A stretch of 64,000 bases of DNA from Pterois miles. Taxonomy: Eukaryota; Chordata; Actinopteri; Perciformes; Scorpaenidae. Both the position numbers and the translations under genes were made by a program. The stretch is from positions 22,994,001-23,058,000 of the forward strand of contig CAMQGK010000637.1 of the NCBI GenBank assembly GCA_947000775.1. Direction: 5' to 3'. Positions 34,413 through 47,019 of this stretch are shown piece by piece (within the stretch, counting starts at the first letter, position 1; each line of letters starts with the position of its first letter). The notes under the pieces were generated by a model. That model was not told where the DNA came from. It made no database searches and saw nothing but the letters and a program-made list of their open reading frames with translations.

Positions 34413-36429
34413 GTGAGCGTTTATATCGATTCAGTGGAATACATATGAATACACCTTTTTAAAATATGTGCTTGGCATGATAATAGTTAGTCTTTATGAC
34501 AGAAACAAGGCGTACAATTAGAAAGACTTTAACTATGTCATCCTTAAAAAGCATCGAGCAAACATTAAGTTTTAATTTCGCAAACTTAAGCAACCCTAAT
34601 TTTGATTCATATTTTATCTTTAATTTATCTAAGAGCAAAATATTATATTCCATTCTACTATATGTTATAGTTTTTTTGTTGTGCAGCATCTTACCATTAA
34701 CGACTTTTGTATTTTGGTGACATTGACTGTGGAGATATTTATTCAGTTTTAAAGGAAAAAGTGTTCAGCATAATGTGTAAAACTGTTAACTGAAAAAAAA
34801 AAAAAACTGAAAAGGTTGAAGAAATTGTTTCTCTTAATCTTTTACTGTTCTTCCTGTGGGATGCTGTTGGCACTATGTAGAGCTTTCATGCACCTTTAGT
34901 ACTAAAATTACATGAATACGAGCATTTAATGTATGTAGATTACACGCTGAAAGTTCTGTTCATATGCCTGCTCCCTCAGTGCATTGCATTTGTGCAGTTG
35001 CCATGGAAATAGGTCAGTTGTCATAAGTAGGTAACATGCAAGAAGTCCTCCAAACAAAAAGACAAAATATGCAGTTTGTCCATGCTCTCTGTAACAACAT
35101 ATAGGAGTGTTTTCTGATCTGACGCCACTATCAGCAGGACACCATCATTTGTCCGTATCTGCCATTGTTGGAAAATAAATCTGTTTTATGATGTGAGAAC
35201 GCAGGTTTGGCTGGGTTAACGCACAAAAGCAACTTGGTTTGGTTTAGGAAAACATTGTGGTGTTATGGTTATTTCAGTCAGGACATTCAAATCAGGGTTT
35301 TAACCATAGAGTGATACAGGAATGAGTCCTAAAACTTAAGATTAACCAGCTATGGCCTATAAACAGATATCATAGGGCTTCATTCATTGGACACGTAACA
35401 TGTCTTCTTGCCCCATGAACATACATTTCAAGGCAGTGACTAAAAAAAAATACTTTTACTCATACTCATTTTTAAAAATAAGTGGTCTGGCTTTCTTGCT
35501 CAGAGTTAGCTGAGAAGATTTATACTGCACTCAGACATGACAGTGGTGTTAATCTGTATTACAGAATGTGGAAGTTTTGCTTTAAAGGGAGTTGGTGTAA
35601 GAATCAGAAACTCCTTGTTAACAGTGACATCTTTGGCTGTTACGTCAACGACAGTCAGCGTCCTGTTGCTTGTGCTCGCGCTACATACAGTAGATGTGAG
35701 CGAGCATGAGACAGGGAGTGATTGATAGGCATCATGTTGATTAACGCTAGCAACATTAGCCAACTAAAATCACAATATTACTGCATATTTCACATGCTTG
35801 GCAGAAATGTTAGCTTACCTTTCCAACAGGAAATTTGTCAGCTCAGGGTCTGTTTTGATACCCAAAACCAAGCAAACGTTGGTCACATTCCTGTTTTGTA
35901 AGACGGGCTTCACTAGATATAACTTTGTGTTTCTGTGCTTCTGTCGAGGTTGTTTTGTAGTCTGAGTTGTGGTGGGAGTTGGTTGTTCATTGCCTTTATT
36001 GAACTCCATTTTTAACCAAACGTTAGCGATCGTTGCACACTGTTAGTCCTGAAGCGAAGCTGAAAGTAGGCACTTGCGGGCACGCATAACATCACATCCC
36101 AAAAAACAAAACAAAAAAAAAAAAAAAAAATGGCCCACATTCCTCATGTTAAAAGCAGTCTACAGTAGGCTGATAGAGGAAACCCAGAAAGTGGCGAGGG
36201 TCTCATTTTTTAGGTTAGGCTTCTAGCCTGTTCACGCACTGGCAGTAAAAAATGATTAAAAATATTTATGTGTTTAAAAAAACTTACATACAGTCCCTAT
36301 AATGTTCACTGCCATCCAAGAGTGTCTGGCCTAATCAAGAGCAGCATACATTGCATTAAAACAAAAAACAATTCATTCCCACCTGGAAAAATAAATCACA
36401 GTAAAAACATGTGAGAGTATATCTTTGGT

Positions 36430-36550
36430 CTGTTAATCGTAGTATTGAGGTTTGATCCCCAGCTCCTCTTCCTCAAATGTTCAAGTGTCCATGAGTTATA
36501 CACTGAACCCCAAATTACACAAGTATGGATTTGGATAAAAGTGTCAAAAT
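36430..36550 (+). mobile_element. Decayed SINE fragment
   Basis: TTTGATCCCCAGCTCCTC, CAAGTGTCCATGAGT and GGATTTGGATAAAAG follow the order of tRNA-SINE 3' bodies. Confidence 0.45.
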
Positions 36551-36882
36551 TGTTAAATGTGTGTGAACAGGAACAAAGAAAAACTGCGGTTTCAAACCCA
36601 AATTCAGGTTTGGTTTCAGTGTGTTTAAAAATGTAGTATGCTGACACGCTGCATTGTATTGTCTTGGACTAGATAACAAAGCAGAGCTCTTTTTAAGTAG
36701 CATTTAAAATATTCTTCCTGAAGCTTCACCCTACAGGCACCACCATCCGGCCACTGCAAGATCCTAATTAAACGTTAATTAACTGACCTGGATCTTTTAA
36801 ATAAATAAATAAATAAATAAAAGGAAATTACCTGCTGAAAGATCTTCACATTTTAAACTGTTGATCCTCTCACAGAGCAACT

Positions 36883-38673
36883 ATGCCAACCGTCAAGAGC
36901 AAGAAAAAGAAGCCAAAGAAGGAAGTCAATGATGGAGAGGAGCAGGGAGAAGGTAAGAGGTGACGCCTGCTGCTCCACACAACACTATTCTTTCTACTCT
37001 ATTTCACTCTATTATGTTCCTTTACAGTTGGTCTGGAGATGGAGATGGAGGAAGTGACCAATAGGAGCCACTCTGACAGCAGAGACCCTTTGACCCCAGA
37101 GCTGCAGGATCCTGCACCACAAAAGAAGAAGAAAAAGAAGAGGGCGCCTACTATCGGTAGCAACATTGCACCAACTGTTATTCATGCCACCTTTTACATT
37201 AAAGAAATATAAACCTGTATTAGATGCACAGCTGAGGAAGGGGTTAAGTTATACATGTGAACGTACTCAAAGCCCATTGAGGATGCATTGAGATCCGATC
37301 ACTCAAACCACATTCAGAGGTGGTCTGGGCCACATATGGCCACATTATTTAGCAGTGTGTACATGAATGAGACTGTTTCCCATCGACTTACATTGAAGAA
37401 GAGACGTCTGTAACTCAGCGGACAATTTTTTTTTTTTGAGGTAAATCAACTCCCCAGTACAAACAATTTAAATTATTAGGTCCTAAAACTTGTAAAATAG
37501 CCGATTCCAGAGTTATTTCCTTCCTCTGTTTATGTCTATGGAAACCCAGGCTGCGACAACAGCACAAGCTCTGACATTGGGATGCCCTGAATGAGTCATA
37601 TGACCGAGTGGACGTTACTGCCCATATAGGACATGCACAGTAAGGCCCAATAAGACCTGGAAGACCCCAGAAGATCCAGATATTTTTCCAGATGAAGTCG
37701 AGCCATTTTGACTTCATGCGCCACTGAGCAACTTTCATAGGACTGAACGGGGCCCCGCTTCCAACACTATGATTGTGATCCAGTTCTTTGTACAGAGCTG
37801 ACATCCGCCGGCCTGCCGCTCTCTCGCCTCCCTGGCTCTCTGAAGCACTGTACACCGCTGTTGCCTGGTAAAGGCAGCGATGCTGGCAGCACAGGGGTCC
37901 CAGGCGGCCACAATTTCAGCTGCTTGCAATCTGCAACCTCACCAAAACCTACATCTTTAAAACTGGCTAGTGAGAAAAGATAGCCTGCGGGTCAAAGATA
38001 GCCTGCGGGTCATTCCAACACCAGGAGTCATAATGACATAGACTCTTTTTTCCAGTCTCAGTCCATACAGATGCACCTTAATGCCTATTATTGGACCTAA
38101 GATTGTGCCTATTTTATACAAGTATTTGTACAAATGTGGGCTACATTACCTGCTGAGAATGGCCTTGGTCATTAAAATATAGGCTACAAGTGCTGCACAA
38201 GTGGCTAAGGTGTTCTTTACATTGATAATAAACCTCATGTTTCATGTATTGTTTTGTTCAGATCAGGAAGCAGAGTACGCCGACGTGCCAAATGGTAACA
38301 TGGCCGAGCCCGACATGGATGGAGAGGAAATGACAGTTGCTGTAACCAGAAAGATGAAAAGGAAGAAGTGAGTACCAACATTAAGTAATGGATGTCTGAG
38401 CCACATTTCATAACAATGCAACCAGTAGTTGTTGAGCTATTTCAGTCTCCACCCACACGACGTGGCTCAACATGTAAGTTACTTTTGACAAAACCCTCTT
38501 TCTTATATCACATGGCAGGAAGGCGAAGGCGACGGAGCACTACAGCGGTGATCTGGGAGTTGAAGACGACGATATCATAACAGACGCCCAGTCCCCGATC
38601 CCCCAGCATTCCCTTTTCTCCGCCCCACACGGTCACAGCCAGCCGGTTGGCAAAGTTTTCGTGGAGAGGAACA
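36883..38673 (+). CDS. tmem237: tmem237 exons encoding the cytosolic lysine-rich N-terminus
   Basis: Four coding exons give a disordered, highly charged segment with three lysine clusters. The more conserved VGKVFVERN lies just before the long intron. In mammals this N-terminal half is cytosolic and needed for transition-zone function. The three later exon boundaries are at 37156, 38367 and 38673. Confidence 0.92.
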
Positions 38674-41600
38674 GTGAGTGTGACAGACATGTTAAACATG
38701 TTATTGACAACACTGATAATACTCAGCAACTAGATGTCACATTCTCCCTTCCCTGTTCAATTGCTTTTACTTCACAACAAGTTGTTGCCGGGCACTCTCT
38801 CTCTCAACCAGTCTCAGCATTTTATCTGTTTTTATTACAATACTGACAACCAAGAGATCACTTGATACCACCGTCATTTTACAATTGGCTCACAAACCTT
38901 TTTAGAAGTTCAAACTAAAGGTCAGATATCTTCCACAGAGATAAGCAAAACATTCATTATGGACCGATCAACATTTTTTTAATTTAGTCATACGTTTTTG
39001 TTTTGTTCAGGAAAAGCCATACTTTTATTCAGCAGCTTTCTAAAAGCTCTGTAGATGCCTTTTTTTAAATATTTGTGTACATAGAAATGTTATCAATAAG
39101 ACCTTTAATGTTGCATGTAAACAACATCTTCCTTAGACTAATGAAACCGTGCTTGTGCTTCAGTACACAAATATTGGCATTTGGGCATTTATTTATTCAT
39201 TCATTTTTGACTAACAACAACAAAAACAGTGCAAATTAAGTTAAGAAAATTTTAATTTGCATGAACTTCATTGAATAAATCCACATCCACTAATGACTGA
39301 CTGAAGAGCATACCATTCATAGAAATGTGTAAACCACTGATTGTTTGAATTGAATACTTTGCCTGTCCTTTTGTAGTATGTTGTCCCACTTTATATAGTT
39401 TGTATTTTGTAATGGCTTCAGACAAATATCTTTTCCAAAAGAAACACTATATAAAGTGATATTTGACTTCATTTTTAACCAGAAAAGATGTGATTTTCCC
39501 CCACGTTGTGTGTGTGTGTGTGTTTGTGTTTGTGTTTGTGTGCGCACAACATACACACAGTGTGGGTTTTTTTTTTTTTTTGGGTGTTTTTTATGTCAAC
39601 ATTATACATCAGTCTCTTCAACATTATTGGTTACTGTGATTTTCTACAGTATTAACTTCATTACTGTAGTTTCTGCAGGAAATCTTGGATTACTGTAATT
39701 TTTTACTGAATATGCAGTATTCTGCTGTGAAATAGAATACAGCACTTTCCTGTGCACAAACACATTAATGTACTGTGGATTTCACAGGAATTTTTAAGTA
39801 TATATAGAGTTATGGTTATTAGTTATTAGTTATTATATATAGTTTTCAATAATGAAAACTACAACATATTATAATATGTTAATGAGTTGATCTCCTCGTC
39901 TACTCTCAAATTCTCATAAGCCAATCAGAGAAAATGTAGGCATTTTCAAAGCTATGTAATCATTATATTTCAGTGTATACAGTAATAAACAAGAAAAAAG
40001 ACCTGCATTCATTCAGATCCTGCTGTATGATTTAAATAAGTACAGTTACTTTGTCCATCAGGGGCCCTAAAAGCTGCAGATTTATTGTGTATCAATTGTT
40101 TTTGGTAATTTAACTAACTGAAACTAACTAATTGAAGCGTGCAGATTGTGTATAGTAAGTTCTTCCCTATCACGCTGTGTTTTAGTTTCCAGATTGCCAT
40201 ACTCACCACAGTCATGTGAGCATCAGTTAATCTAAGTGTAGCTCAACTGTAACATGAAACAAAGATTAGTTCATGGTGGTCACATGACTCAGAAAATAAT
40301 AAAATAAATATTTTAAATGAAAAAGTCTAGACATTATATTTCTATTTTATTTATTTTATTCAAATTTGGAATTGACTGTAATGCTATCACTAGCATGTTA
40401 TTACACAGATTATGTGCGGGAATAAACCGGATCACCCGGAGTAAACCACACATAAACCCCTACCGCCATCTAGGTGGAGGAGGTCGAGGTTGAAGGGGAA
40501 GTCTGTATTTTGGCTCCCCTTTACCTGCAGAGCCACAGTTGGACCCCTTTAGACTATGACTGAAAGCCTGCCGGTCATCAGGACGGGGCAGTTGCACGTA
40601 GCAGGTAGAGTTGGGCCCCTGGTTAATGAGAGTCTGCATCGGACGAAGTCTTCGACCTCTTTTTGGCTGCTCCGGAAGTCTGTATTTTGGCTCCCCTTTA
40701 CCTGCAGAGACGTAGTTGGACTCCTCTAGTCTACGACTGAAAGCCTGCTGAACATCAGGAAGGGGCAGTTGCATGTAGTGGGCAGAGTTGGGGCCCTGGT
40801 TAATGGGAATCTGCATTGGACGAAGTCTTCGACCTCTTTTTGGCTGCTCCGGAAGTCTGTATTTTGGCTCCCCTTTACCTGCAGAGACGTAGTTGGACTC
40901 ACCATAAGACAGTATCTCTGCAATTTCCTGCTCCTTCCTAAAAGATGCCGGCCTGTTAACAGTCTGATGTATCTGTGGCTTCCTGTCGCTCTCTGCTTGT
41001 GCAGTCTGCTGGAACAAAGAGCAGCAATTTGCAGCATCGCGATGGTCCCTTTTCTCTGCCTGTAGTCTAGCACGTTGTGCAGCTGCTATGGAGCGATTGA
41101 CGTTGTTCCTGTCAATGCTGTCTTGTTTGTCCTTCGCAGCCTTCAGTTTTTGCTCTTTTTGGAACAATCTGCGGTCCGCCTCTCGAGCCTGATGATGTTT
41201 CAACTCTCTCTGACGCTCTTGCTCCTCTCTTTGCCATTTCTCCTGCACCTGCGTATGACGGCCAGCATTGAGCATAAAACGCATGAGAGATCTGTTGGCC
41301 TCCTCCTCCTGCTTCTGTTTTTTCAGGTCAGCCAATATCTTAGTGCCATACTTGGCAAAGCTCTGCCTCTCCCTCAGCTTTGCAGCAGTGTCCTGCTCCT
41401 TCTGTAAGGCTGCCAGGTTATCCCAAGCAGCCTGTTGACGTGCCTGGAGACGTAGCTTTCCCTCATCATAGTGAGAAAGTTTGGGTCTCTCCTCCAGACG
41501 TGGCTGTAAGACCACTCTGTTAAAAGTCTGGACATTGCCTCTGAGCTGCTGCTCAGTTTGGAGGAAACCCTCCTGCATCTTGCTGGCTTGCCGAGCCTTC

Positions 41601-42737
41601 AAGAGTTTGTACTCTGGTTGTTTTGCTGGAGTGTTTCTGAACATTGCAGTCCTATAATAGTGCTGTGCTCTAAGCTCCATCCCAGTTATCATAAATATCC
41701 ACCTTCTATGAATATAGATCCTTGTCTGTGTGTTTGTCTAATAGAACAGTTGTTATTTATGTGCTGCACCTGTGAGTACCGATGACAGTCTGTGCCTTTG
41801 ATCTGATTGATCATTAAAGGCTGGTGCCTTTAGTGGTCAATCGGATCAAAGGCACAGACTGATTTGATGTCGTCATAGTGACATTTTCACACTCTGGTGC
41901 ATGTTTTTTTTTAATTGTTGGTAAAAGTGCCATCACCATGGCAACCTTTAACCTTCTTTTGCTGCTAGACAGACAGGTGAATCACATTAGCCAATCAGAG
42001 CAGGCTGATAGACACAGAGACACACAGATGAGCATCTGTTCACATGTTCAGGATTTTAAGGCAAAATGCCTTTTCCTGTCAGTTTCATTGTGTCAACTCC
42101 ATGGATCAGGGGCATAAATAATTTTAGTAATTAATATTATTAACTAAAGGTCAGATATCTTCCACAGAGATAAGCAAAACATTCATTATGGACCGATCAA
42201 CATTTTTTTAATTTAGTCATACGTTTTTGTTTTGTTCAGGAAAAGCCATACTTTTATTCAGCAGCTTTCTAAAAGCTCTGTAGATGCCTTTTTTTTAAAT
42301 ATTTGTGTACATAGAAATGTTATCAATAAGACCTTTAATGTTGCATGTAAACAACATCTTCCTTAGACTAATGAAACAGTGCTTGTGCTTCAGTACACAA
42401 GTATTGGCATTTGGGCATTTATTTATTCATTCATTTTTGACTAACAACAACAAAAACAGTGCAAATTAAGTTAAGAAAATTTTAATTTGCATGAACTTCA
42501 TTGAATAAATCCACATCCACTAATGACTGACTGAAGAGCATACCATTCATAGAAATGTGTAAACCACTGATTGTTTGAATTGAATACTTTGCCTGTCCTT
42601 TTGTAGTATGTTGTCCCACTTTATATAGTTTGTATTTTGTAATGGCTTCAGACAAATATCTTTTCCAAAAGAAACACTATATAAAGTGATATTTGACTTC
42701 ATTTTTAACCAGAAAAGATGTGATTTTCCCCCACGTG

Positions 42738-42770
<33 letters not shown>

Positions 42771-45700
42771 TGTTTGTGTTTGTGTGCGCACAACATACAC
42801 ACAGTGTGGGGTTTTTTTTTTTTTGGGTGTTTTTTATGTCAACATTATACATCAGTCTCTTCAACATTATTGGTTACTGTGATTTTCTACAGTATTAACT
42901 TCATTACTGTAGTTTCTGCAGGAAATCTTGGATTACTGTAATTTTTTACTGAATATGCAGTATTCTGCTGTGAAATAGAATACAGCACTTTCCTGTGCAC
43001 AAACACATTAATGTACTGTGGATTTCACAGGAATTTTTAAGTATATATAGAGTTATGGTTATTAGTTATTAGTTATTATATATAGTTTTCAATAATGAAA
43101 ACTACAACATATTATAATATGTTAATGAGTTGGTCTCCTCGTCTACTCTCAAATTCTCATGAGCCAATCAGAGAAAATGTAGGCATTTTCAAAGCTATGT
43201 AATCATTATATTTCAGTGTATACAGTAATAAACAAGAAAAGAGACCTGCATTCATTCAGATCCTGCTGTATGATTTAAATAAGTACAGTTACTTTGTCCA
43301 TCAGGGGCCCTAAAAGCTGCAGATTTATTGTGTATCAATTGTTTTTGGTAATTTAACTAACTGAAACTAACTAATTGAAGCGTGCAGATTGTGTATAGTA
43401 AGTTCTTCCCTATCACGCTGTGTTTTAGTTTCCAGATTGCCATACTCACCACAGTCATGTGAGCATCAGTTAATCTAAGTGTAGCTCAACTGTAACATGA
43501 AACAAAGATTAGTTCATGGTGGTCACATGACTCAGAAAATAATAAAATAAATATTTTAAATGAAAAAGTCTAGACATTATATTTCTATTTTATTTATTTT
43601 ATTCAAATTTGGAATTGACTGTAATGCTATCACTAGCATGTTATTACACAGATTATGTGCGGCAATAAACCGGATCACCCGGAGTAAACCACACATAAAC
43701 CCCTACCGCCATCTAGGTGGAGGAGGTCGAGGTTGAAGGGGAAGTCTGTATTTTGGCTCCCCTTTACCTGCAGAGCCACAGTTGGACCCCTTTAGACTAT
43801 GACTGAAAGCCTGCCGGTCATCAGGACGGGGCAGTTGCACGTAGCAGGTAGAGTTGGGCCCCTGGTTAATGAGAATCTGCATCGGACGAAGTCTTCGACC
43901 TCTTTTTGGCTGCTCCGGAAGTCTGTATTTTGGCTCCCCTTTACCTGCAGAGACGTAGTTGGACTCCTCTAGTCTACGACTGAAAGCCTGCTGAACATCA
44001 GGAAGGGGCAGTTGCATGTAGTGGGCAGAGTTGGGGCCCTGGTTAATGGGAATCTGCATTGGACGAAGTCTTCGACCTCTTTTTGGCTGCTCCGGAAGTC
44101 TGTATTTTGGCTCCCCTTTACCTGCAGAGACGTAGTTGGACTCACCATAAGACAGTATCTCTGCAATTTCCTGCTCCTTCCTAAAAGATGCCAGCCTGTT
44201 AACAGTCTGATGTATCTGTGGCTTCCTGTCGTTCTCTGCTTTTGCAGTCTGCTGGAACAAAGAGCAGCAATTTGCAGCATCGCGATGGTCCCTTTTCTCT
44301 GCCTGTAGTCTAGCACGTTGTGCAGCTGCTATGGAGCGATTGACGTTGTTCCTGTCAATGCTGTCTTGTTTGTCCTTCGCAGCCTTCAGTTTTTGCTCTT
44401 TTTGGAACAATCTGCGGTCCGCCTCTCGAGCCTGATGATGTTTCAACTCTCTCTGATGCTCTTGCTCCTCTCTCTGCCATTTCTGCTGCACCTGCGTATG
44501 ACGGCCAGCATTGAGCATAAAACGCATGAGAGATCTGTTGGCCTCCTCCTCCTGCTTCTGTTTTTTCAGGTCAGCCAATATCTTAGTGCCATACTTGGCA
44601 AAGCTCTGCCTCTCCCTCAGCTTTGCAGCAGTGTCCTGCTCCTTCTGTAAGGCTGCCAGGTTATCCCAAGCAGCCTGTTGACGTGCCTGGAGACGTAGCT
44701 TTCCCTCATCATAATGAGAAAGTTTGGGTCTCTCCTCCAGACGTGGCTGTAAGACCACTCTGTTAAAAGTCTGGACATTGCCTCTGAGCTGCTGCTCAGT
44801 TTGGAGGAAACCCTCCTGCATCTTGCTGGCTTGCCGAGCCTTCAAGAGTTTGTACTCTGGTTGTTTTGCTGGAGTGTTTCTGAACATTGCAGTCCTATAA
44901 TAGTGCTGTGCTCTAAGCTCCATCCCAGTTATCATAAATATCCACCTTCTATGAATATAGATCCTTGTCTGTGTGTTTGTCTAATAGAACAGTTGTTATT
45001 TATGTGCTGCACCTGTGAGTACCGATGACAGTCTGTGCCTTTGATCTGATTGATCATTAAAGGCTGGTGCCTTTAGTGGTCAATGAGATCAAAGGCACAG
45101 ACTGATTTGATGTCGTCATAGTGACATTTTCACACTCTGGTGCATGTTTTTTTTTAATTGTTGGTAAAAGTGCCATCACCATGGCAACCTTTAACCTTCT
45201 TTTGCTGCTAGACAGACAGGTGAATCACATTAGCCAATCAGAGCAGGCTGATAGACACAGAGACACACAGATGAGCATCTGTTCACATGCTCAGGATTTT
45301 AAGGCAAAATGCCTTTTCCTGTCAGTTTCATTGTGTCAACTCCATGGATTAGGGGCATAAATAATTTTAGTAATTAATATTATTAATATTAATATTATTA
45401 ATTAATTGTGTTCACCCTGCAATGACATGTCAAAATGGCTGCTGTGAAAAGGGTTTTAGTACATCTTCATCAGCTACCTATCCATGTCAGATCTGATATA
45501 CCTGTCTCTCTCACAACCCCAACCCCTTCAAAATAAAAGCCCCATATATGTAGTAACTATCTTAACAGGAAGTTCAGGATGAAGCCTTTTGATCAAATCT
45601 CCCACCCCCAACTCTCACTATATATTAACAGGAAACTATGTTGTTTCTTACAAAATCAGCACTGCATGCGTGTGTGTCAGATATGAGAAGGACATGGCAA

Positions 45701-46211
45701 ACGTGTGTGTTTCCTATAGATCTCAAGCACAACGTTGTAATAAAAATGAATAAAATCAACCGGGATTTGGATAAGAATTATTGTTTATTAATATACAGAC
45801 CATACAGTCAATATGCTCTCCTCACAGCTTTCCCACTTTACAATTAAAAACAGCAATTTAACTTGCCAGCTGTAAAACACACTTCACACTTGACAGAAAC
45901 AAAATCAAACTCATCAGACCAGTCTTGGTTAGTCTTCTCACTGTTCCAACAATCACAAACTCTGGTTTTGGTCGAAATAAACCCTTAATTCATTGCATTA
46001 GCTGTGAAAATAAACAGCTATTATGCTCTCCTCAGAGGGACCAAACTTCATTGAAACACACAGTAATTTCGAATTTGCCCTTTTAACATCATTAAAGTGC
46101 AGTTCAAGGATACAGCCTTGACTTTGACAAACTCAGTATACCATTAAGTCACAATGTAAAGTGTAGTGTAATGTTAATGTACATTAACAGAGGTGCATGC
46201 GTGTGTGCGTG

Positions 46212-46244
<33 letters not shown>

Positions 46245-46275
46245 TGTGTGTGTGTGTGTGTGTGTGTCTGTGTGT

Positions 46276-46314
<39 letters not shown>

Positions 46315-46973
46315 GATGCATTAGACAGCATTGGGACATGTTGGATCTGCAGGAGCATGTGGCAGCCTCATTACCTGTTGTTTTTTATTTAAGCGTCTGT
46401 GATAATAGGTTAGAGCAGCCACACAGCCCGCATGAGATTGGCTCGAGACTTCCATCTGAGGAGTTGTAGTTTGTAGCCTCGTAGCGTTTATTCACTGACA
46501 AATAAACTGTACACACAGCTAAGGCTGTGTTCACAGCTATAACGCCACCAACAAACCCACACTCACCGCCACCACACACAGTCTGTCGGAAACTTGCTGA
46601 AGTTACGTTACAGCGGGCACAAAGTCACCAGCAACGCTAGCAGACACACAGCTGACAACCTGCTAAACTAAACTCAATGTGTGGAGCAGCGTTTTACTGG
46701 GAAAGTGGCTGCATGTCTGCGACACCACATGTAGCACCGTGGCAGCTAACACTCACAGACGGTGAACTAGAGACAGTGAACGCAGCACCGTGGCTGCTAC
46801 AGTAGCTGTCCTTATGGTTAACTGTTGACTCAGTTGACTTCATTTTTAACCAGAAAAGATGTGATTTCCTTTACTCTGTCCCTGTTTACACGCTGGCTGA
46901 TCTCATGAAAGTGAAGTGTTGATGCATCTAAGAAGCATTCAAATGAGAGTGAAATCTGATTAAAAACACACAA

Positions 46974-47019
<46 letters not shown>

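Larger units (their letters stand above)
38913..42141. repeat. Tandem duplication unit 1 (3.2 kb) in tmem237 intron 4
   Basis: From AACTAAAGGTCAGATATC to ATTTTAGTAATTAATATTAT, repeated immediately at 42142-45384 with very high identity. The main differences are in the GT and T arrays. Each unit contains the antisense 410-codon frame and the 76-nt hairpin. Confidence 0.93.
42142..45384. repeat. Tandem duplication unit 2 (3.2 kb) in tmem237 intron 4
   Basis: Second copy of the unit beginning at 38913, joined directly to the first. Its right end runs into ATTAATATTAATATTATTAA, which the first copy lacks. Confidence 0.93.

Noticed and set aside
41075..41407. 110-codon + strand frame repeated in all three units
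   Set aside because: It is the complement of the Q/K/E-rich coding part of the 410-codon gene, and leucine/valine-rich as expected for such an antisense frame.
38913..45384. Possible CRISPR-like or satellite array
   Set aside because: The repeat is a two-copy 3.2-kb tandem duplication of complex sequence in a eukaryotic intron, with no short repeat-spacer periodicity.
45340..46360. Copy 3 as a spliced retrocopy of copy 2 (loss of 1 kb as an intron)
   Set aside because: The ends of the missing segment do not show GT-AG dinucleotides on either strand, so a deletion or rearrangement is more likely than splicing.
46149..46392. Open frames through TG/CA arrays encoding poly-(Val-Cys) or poly-(Thr-His)
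   Set aside because: Dinucleotide microsatellites are open in several frames and do not indicate genes. The same applies near 14463-14815, 54555-54792 and 60372-60659.
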